DNA from: an uncultured Erythrobacteraceae bacterium
GTDB lineage: Bacteria; Pseudomonadota; Alphaproteobacteria; Sphingomonadales; Sphingomonadaceae
Length of the DNA stretch: 9,915 nucleotides
Assembly: GCA_950071875.1 (NCBI GenBank)
Contig: CATMNW010000061.1
Span: 1 to 9,915, forward strand
Direction of reading: 5' to 3'
The position numbers were made by a program, and so were the translations under genes. The notes below the pieces were generated by a model. That model searched no databases, was not told where the DNA came from, and saw only the letters and a program-made list of their open reading frames with translations. Positions 6,181 through 9,915 of the stretch are shown piece by piece. Positions within the stretch are counted from its first letter, which is position 1, and each line of letters starts with the position of its first letter.

Positions 6181-8364
6181 ATGGCGACGCGAGGGACGCC
6201 TTCAATTCCGATGGGGGGAACGGGCGAGGGGGCCCGCGAAACCGTGCCGCGCCCTTGGCGCATGCGCGGCATCTTGTCCAGTTTTGCTACCGGCACGGAT
6301 CGCTTCCTCGAACACGCTCGGTTCGATCGCGGACCATGGCTGGTGGTGGCCTTCGCCAGCGGCATCGGTCTGTGGTTCTTTCTTGCTGCGAAGTGGCAAT
6401 GGACAGCGCTTATCGCCATCGCATTGGCGGTTGCGGTTCTTGGCTACCTGTTCTGGCAGGCAAAGGAACGCCGCGCCTACATTATGGTCGCTGTCGTATC
6501 CGTTGCACTCGCACTCGCCCTGGGTGTGGCCCTTGTCTGGGCGCGATCAGCGATGATCGGCGCCGAGCCCATAGATTACCCGCGCTTCGAACAGGTCGAT
6601 GGCAGGATTCTTCAGCGCGAAGAACAGCCCGCGGACGACCGGGTGAGGCTGGTTTTGGCAGCACGCGACGCTGAAACAGGGCGCGCGGTAGCCTATCGAT
6701 TGAACCTGCCAACGAACCTGGATCGGGCGGAATTTCGCGAGGGCGCGAGAATACGGCTTTCCGCGCGACTGATGCCGCCGTCGCCGCCTATCGTGCCTGG
6801 AGCGTATAATTTCGCCCGTCGTGCGTGGTTCGATGGCCTTTCGGCAACCGGTTCGGTTGTCGGGAATGTCGAACTTGTCGAACCGCCGCCGCCGGCCGCG
6901 TTGACGCTGGCTTCGGTGCAGCGCCGGCTTTCCGCCCATGTACGGAACAACCTCGGTGGAACGGCGGGCGCGATTGCAGCTACTCTGGCAAGCGGTGATC
7001 GCGGCGCGATACCCGAAGTCGACGAGGAAGCCATGCGCGATGCGGGGTTGACCCACCTCCTTTCGATCAGCGGCCTCCATGTGAGCGCGATAATCGCCGC
7101 TACCTATTTGGTCATCATCAAGGGATTGGCATTGTGGCCATGGCTGACCCTGCGCGTGCGACTGCCGCTAATTGCAGCAGGAGGCGCCGCACTTGCCGGT
7201 ATAGGCTACACGTTGCTTACAGGTGCGGAGGTGCCCACTGTGCGAAGTTGCATCGGAGCTCTGCTGGTTCTGATTGCTCTTGCCGTGGGGCGCGAGCCTT
7301 TATCGCTCCGGATGGTAGCGATAGCAGCTGGTGTCGTACTCGCTCTCTGGCCTGAGTCTCTCATCGGACCGAGTTTCCAGATGAGCTTTGCCGCCGTGAT
7401 TGCGATAGTTTCACTCCATAACGTCGAGGCTATCCGGAATTACCTTGCGCCCCGGGAACAGCACTGGGTGCGCAAGGCGTTCCGCCGCGCAGCAATGCTG
7501 TTCCTGACCGGACTGGTGATCGAACTGGCACTGATGCCTATCGTTCTGTTTCATTTCCATCGCGCCGGCGTTTACGGCGCGGCGGCAAACCTTATCGCCA
7601 TCCCGCTGGTCACATTTGTTTCCATGCCTTTGGTGGCGCTGGCATTGGCACTCGACCTCGTCGGCGCGGGGTCGCCGGCCTGGTGGCTGGTCGGTCACTC
7701 GCTCGATCTGCTGATCGGTATTGCCCATTTCTTTTCTGATATGCCGGGCTCGGTCAAACTTGCGCCACGCATCGGAATGGGGCCGATGCTCCTGTATATC
7801 GCTGGCGCCTTGTGGCTTGCCTTGTGGCAAGGACGGTACCGGATCTGGGGGGTGGTGCCCGTATTGATCGCCGCGTTGCTGATGGTCTTTGCGCCCGTGC
7901 CAGACATTCTGGTGACGCGGGACGGAAGAGATATCGGTATCGCCAACGAGGTCGACCGATTGCTGGTACTTCGTGCGAGTGAGGGGGGATATGCGCAGGA
8001 TAACCTGCTGGAACTTTCCGGTAGTCCAGCGCAGCCGATCTTGCTTGCCGACTGGAAAGGAAGCCGGTGCAGCGATCAGTTCTGTTCGGTTACGATCCGA
8101 CGAGCCGGAACAGATTGGTCCGTCCTGGTCGCACGCAACCGAGATCTCGTGGAAGAGCGCGCCTTGGCCGCCGCGTGCAGGAGGGCGGATATCGTTATCG
8201 CTGACCGTTTCCTGCCCAGAAGTTGCCGGCCGCGTTGGCTGAAGGCCGACCGCCGCAATCTCGAGCGTGAAGGCGGAATTGCAATTTATCTCAAGAAAGA
8301 AATCGCAAAAACGGTCGCAGAAGACCATGGAGAACACGGTTGGTGGCGCGCATCGGCAAGATAA
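6181..8364 (+). CDS. comEC: ComEC/Rec2-family DNA uptake channel, without a recognisable C-terminal nuclease motif
   Basis: This polytopic inner-membrane protein forms the channel for single-stranded DNA import in natural transformation. With a start at 6181 it has 727 residues. N-terminal membrane segments (about 53-120) are followed by an OB-fold-like region (about 125-235). The Competence domain carries the hallmark LLSISGLHVSAI (293-304), GAEVPTVRSCIGALL (348-362) and GPSFQMSFAAV (396-406) motifs, with many membrane segments up to about 570. The C-terminal part (574-727) lacks the HxHxDH metallo-beta-lactamase signature. It has cysteines at 630, 635, 666 and 682 and a segment ADIVIADRFLP. 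The start is uncertain: in-frame ATGs lie at 6091 (overlapping gltX), 6181, 6211 and 6262, none with a strong ribosome-binding site. The gene diverges from gltX and converges on lexA. Confidence 0.93.
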   Translation: MATRGTPSIPMGGTGEGARETVPRPWRMRGILSSFATGTDRFLEHARFDRGPWLVVAFASGIGLWFFLAAKWQWTALIAIALAVAVLGYLFWQAKERRAYIMVAVVSVALALALGVALVWARSAMIGAEPIDYPRFEQVDGRILQREEQPADDRVRLVLAARDAETGRAVAYRLNLPTNLDRAEFREGARIRLSARLMPPSPPIVPGAYNFARRAWFDGLSATGSVVGNVELVEPPPPAALTLASVQRRLSAHVRNNLGGTAGAIAATLASGDRGAIPEVDEEAMRDAGLTHLLSISGLHVSAIIAATYLVIIKGLALWPWLTLRVRLPLIAAGGAALAGIGYTLLTGAEVPTVRSCIGALLVLIALAVGREPLSLRMVAIAAGVVLALWPESLIGPSFQMSFAAVIAIVSLHNVEAIRNYLAPREQHWVRKAFRRAAMLFLTGLVIELALMPIVLFHFHRAGVYGAAANLIAIPLVTFVSMPLVALALALDLVGAGSPAWWLVGHSLDLLIGIAHFFSDMPGSVKLAPRIGMGPMLLYIAGALWLALWQGRYRIWGVVPVLIAALLMVFAPVPDILVTRDGRDIGIANEVDRLLVLRASEGGYAQDNLLELSGSPAQPILLADWKGSRCSDQFCSVTIRRAGTDWSVLVARNRDLVEERALAAACRRADIVIADRFLPRSCRPRWLKADRRNLEREGGIAIYLKKEIAKTVAEDHGEHGWWRASAR
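8307..8328 (-). terminator. Possible weak intrinsic terminator of lexA, inside the comEC 3' end
   Basis: On the minus strand ATGGTC, loop TTCTGC, then GACCGT form a 6-bp stem (one G-U pair) followed directly by a run of Ts (plus-strand As at 8307-8311). It lies about 55-75 nt after the lexA stop, within the comEC coding region. The stem is short, so the call is tentative, but nothing better exists in the 18-nt gap between the two stop codons. Confidence 0.35.
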
Positions 8365-8382
8365 ATGCTCGCCTCCAAACCG

Positions 8383-9072
8383 TCAGTGATAGCGACGTAG
8401 CAACCCCGCGAGCTTCCCCTGCACCTTGACGCGATTCGGTTCGTAGACCTGCGGTTCATATGCGCCATTGGCCGGGTCCAACCTTACCTGGCCAGCAGAG
8501 CGCCGCAGGTACTTGAGCGTGGCTTCTTCATTGTCGACCAGCGCGACGACAATTTCGCCGTCGCGTGCGCTATCGGTTCGTCTGACGAGCGCAAAGTCAC
8601 CGTCAAATATTCCGGCCTCGATCATTGAGTCACCGGAAACTTCGAGTGCGTAGTGTTCACCCGGCCCGAGAAGAGCGGCAGGTACCGGCATCGACGATTG
8701 ACCTTCGATAGCTTCGATCGGTGCGCCGGCGGCGATGCGTCCGTGCAGTGGAACGTCGATAATGTCGTTTGCAGGCTCGGGAGCGGCGGTCTTGGTCGTG
8801 ACCACAGCCTCGACAGCATCATTCGCCGGTGAGGGCGAAGAGGACCCCATCACGGAATCTTCGGGCAGTTTGACCACTTCGAGAGCACGGGCGCGATTGG
8901 GCAGCCGACGGATGAAACCCCGTTCTTCCAAGGCCGAAATCAGCCGGTGGACACCAGACTTGCTCTTCAGGTCGAGCGCTTCCTTCATTTCTTCGAAGCT
9001 CGGGGAAATGCCGGTTTCCCCGAGACGCTGCTGGATAAAGCGGATCAATTCGTGCTGCTTGGCGGTCAGCAT
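8383..9072 (-). CDS. lexA: LexA, SOS transcriptional repressor / autoprotease
   Basis: LexA represses DNA-damage genes and cleaves itself when RecA filaments form. The protein has 229 residues. The N-terminal winged helix-turn-helix (1-65) includes GISPSFEEMKEALDLKSKSG (21-40) and the recognition helix near GVHRLISALEERG. A Ser/Pro/Ala-rich linker spans about 70-105, longer than in E. coli LexA (202 aa), as is usual in alphaproteobacteria. The cleavage site is A115-G116 in RIAAGAP. The catalytic dyad is S149 (SGDSMIEAG) and K187 (EATLKYL). The start ATG at 9072 opens the conserved MLTAKQHELI; an in-frame start at 9102 would add ten non-conserved residues. A promoter and a perfect LexA box lie upstream, so the gene is very likely autoregulated. 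Confidence 0.98.
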   Translation of the reverse strand: MLTAKQHELIRFIQQRLGETGISPSFEEMKEALDLKSKSGVHRLISALEERGFIRRLPNRARALEVVKLPEDSVMGSSSPSPANDAVEAVVTTKTAAPEPANDIIDVPLHGRIAAGAPIEAIEGQSSMPVPAALLGPGEHYALEVSGDSMIEAGIFDGDFALVRRTDSARDGEIVVALVDNEEATLKYLRRSAGQVRLDPANGAYEPQVYEPNRVKVQGKLAGLLRRYH

Positions 9073-9108
9073 GGTGCGGACTCCCGTATCGACTGTCCAC
9101 AAAACCGT

Positions 9109-9123
9109 GAACGAATGCGGAAC
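9109..9123 (-). promoter_or_regulatory. LexA box (GTTC-N7-GTTC)
   Basis: The plus strand reads GAAC GAATGCG GAAC, which is GTTC-CGCATTC-GTTC on the lexA strand. This is a perfect match to the direct-repeat operator known for alphaproteobacterial LexA. It starts 37 nt upstream of the lexA ATG and lies just downstream of the predicted -10, where bound LexA would block transcription initiation. Confidence 0.85.
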
Positions 9124-9151
9124 AATTAAGCAACCAAATTTTGCAAGTCAA
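9124..9151 (-). promoter_or_regulatory. Predicted lexA promoter
   Basis: TTGACT (complement of 9146-9151) matches five of six bases of the sigma-70 -35 consensus. It is followed after 16 nt by TTAATT (complement of 9124-9129), a poor -10 in an AT-rich stretch. The LexA box begins directly after it. The placement upstream of lexA and next to the operator is the main support; the -10 is uncertain by a base or two. Confidence 0.5.
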
Positions 9152-9208
9152 GCAATACAGCCGTTTTCGCGCCGTTTCGAACGGAACATCTAATTTCGAT
9201 GTTTCGAT

Positions 9209-9915
9209 CTATCCGCGAAGGAGAGTGCGCGTTGCCTTCTCGACATCGGACTGCCGCATTAGGCTCTCTCCCACCAGAAAGCTTTTCACGCCGGACATGG
9301 CCAGACGATCGCAATCCCCACGGCTCGCGATACCGCTTTCACCAACGAGAAGCGCACCATCGGGAGCCATCGCTGCGAGCGCCTCCGTTGTCGCGAGATC
9401 TGTTTTGAAAGTACGCAAATCGCGATTGTTAATCCCGATGAGGCGAGACTTCAGCAGGGAGGCGCGATCCATCTCCGCTGCATCATGCACTTCGACGAGT
9501 ACGTCCATACCCAATTCCTGGGCGGCGGATTCGATTTCTACCATCAAGGTGTCGTCGAGAGCTGCCACGATGATCAGTATCGCGTCCGCACCGATCGCCC
9601 GAGATTCCAGTACCTGCCAAGTGTCGATCATGAAGTCTTTTCGTAACACCGGCAGGCTGCAAGCTTGACGCGCCGCCACGAGGTAGTCCTCATGACCCTG
9701 GAAGTAAGGAGCATCGGTCAGTACGGATAGGCAGGCGGCACCCCCGGCAGCATAGTCGCGTGCGTGCTGCTTTGGTTGGAAATCGTTCCTGATCAACCCT
9801 TTCGAAGGCGATGCTTTCTTGATTTCTGCGATCAGTCCGTAGCCGGTTGTCTGCGCTTTCTGAAGCGCATCGCCAAAACCTCGCGGCGCGGTTTGTTCAC
9901 GCGCTGCTGCGCCTA
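9209..9915 (-). CDS. trpC: Indole-3-glycerol phosphate synthase, N-terminus outside the window
   Basis: The enzyme closes the indole ring in tryptophan synthesis, turning carboxyphenylaminodeoxyribulose phosphate into indole-3-glycerol phosphate. The stop TAG is the complement of 9209-9211, and the frame is open to the right edge. 234 residues are visible, so about 25-30 N-terminal residues are missing compared with the usual ~260. TIM-barrel motifs appear in order: IAEIKKASPSKG with the catalytic lysine region, SVLTDAPYFQG, PVLRKDFMID, VLVEVHDAAEMDR, IGINNRDLRTF, VGESGIASRGD and the phosphate-binding FLVGESLMR. The TTG codon at 9796 lies inside the SKGLIRNDF motif and is not the start. trpC is probably the last gene of an upstream trp operon; no clear intrinsic terminator follows it. 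Confidence 0.97.
   Translation of the reverse strand, partial: GAAAREQTAPRGFGDALQKAQTTGYGLIAEIKKASPSKGLIRNDFQPKQHARDYAAGGAACLSVLTDAPYFQGHEDYLVAARQACSLPVLRKDFMIDTWQVLESRAIGADAILIIVAALDDTLMVEIESAAQELGMDVLVEVHDAAEMDRASLLKSRLIGINNRDLRTFKTDLATTEALAAMAPDGALLVGESGIASRGDCDRLAMSGVKSFLVGESLMRQSDVEKATRTLLRG

Noticed and set aside
6690..6720. GAAC repeats in comEC resembling a LexA box
   Set aside because: The spacing is 8 nt rather than 7 and it lies inside coding sequence.
7411..8337. 308-aa minus-strand open frame opposite comEC
   Set aside because: It is antisense to membrane segments of ComEC; the Gln/His/Arg-rich product is an artefact of the reversed hydrophobic codons.
9079..9083. GACTC, a possible CcrM (GANTC) methylation site in the lexA leader
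   Set aside because: A single 5-base match with a degenerate position is expected by chance and has no further support.
9093..9101. DnaA-box-like CTGTCCACA in the lexA leader
   Set aside because: It is a single site with seven of nine matches, without neighbouring boxes or an AT-rich unwinding region.
9172..9184. Inverted repeat CCGTT-TCG-AACGG between trpC and lexA
   Set aside because: A 5-bp stem without a following T-run on the trpC strand does not support a terminator call, and no known operator matches.

Overview
The window looks like a chromosomal segment of an alphaproteobacterium, most likely a sphingomonad of the Erythrobacter type. This rests on GC-rich codon use, the gene order trpC / lexA / comEC / gltX-gltA, an alphaproteobacterial LexA box (GTTC-N7-GTTC) in front of lexA, and a ComEC whose C-terminus has no recognisable metallo-beta-lactamase motif. 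The taxonomic call comes from recognition, not from a database search.

Region 1 (about 1-3315, + strand) is a three-gene run. It holds the 3' part of a gene for a polytopic membrane protein that enters from the left edge, then a 320-aa helical protein of unknown function (possibly DUF2336-like), then, 2 nt later, a soluble PAS / histidine-kinase-like protein. The kinase-like protein has an intact ATP-binding domain, but proline stands where the phosphoacceptor histidine of the H-box should be. The junction between the first two genes carries three copies of one 7-mer (two direct, one inverted) that can form two mutually exclusive hairpins. A GC-rich hairpin at 3357-3387 ends this run and the gltA transcript arriving from the other side.

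Region 2 (3407-6152, - strand) is the gltX-gltA pair: glutamyl-tRNA synthetase followed after 10 nt by type II citrate synthase. The citrate synthase starts at GTG, and its Shine-Dalgarno overlaps the gltX stop codon.

Region 3 (6181-8364, + strand) is comEC, encoding the inner-membrane DNA-uptake channel. It diverges from gltX across at most a few dozen bases and converges on lexA with an 18-nt gap.

Region 4 (8383-9915, - strand) holds lexA, with its own promoter and LexA box, and the 3' part of trpC (indole-3-glycerol phosphate synthase), cut by the right edge. The moaC-moeA pair that I remember between trpC and lexA in many alphaproteobacteria is absent.

Most of the window is conserved housekeeping. 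The less ordinary parts are the kinase-like protein without its histidine and its tightly linked unknown partner, the switch-like repeat in front of that partner, and the ComEC C-terminal domain. I see no CRISPR array, insertion sequence, tRNA or rRNA. No gene-free stretch is longer than 137 bp.
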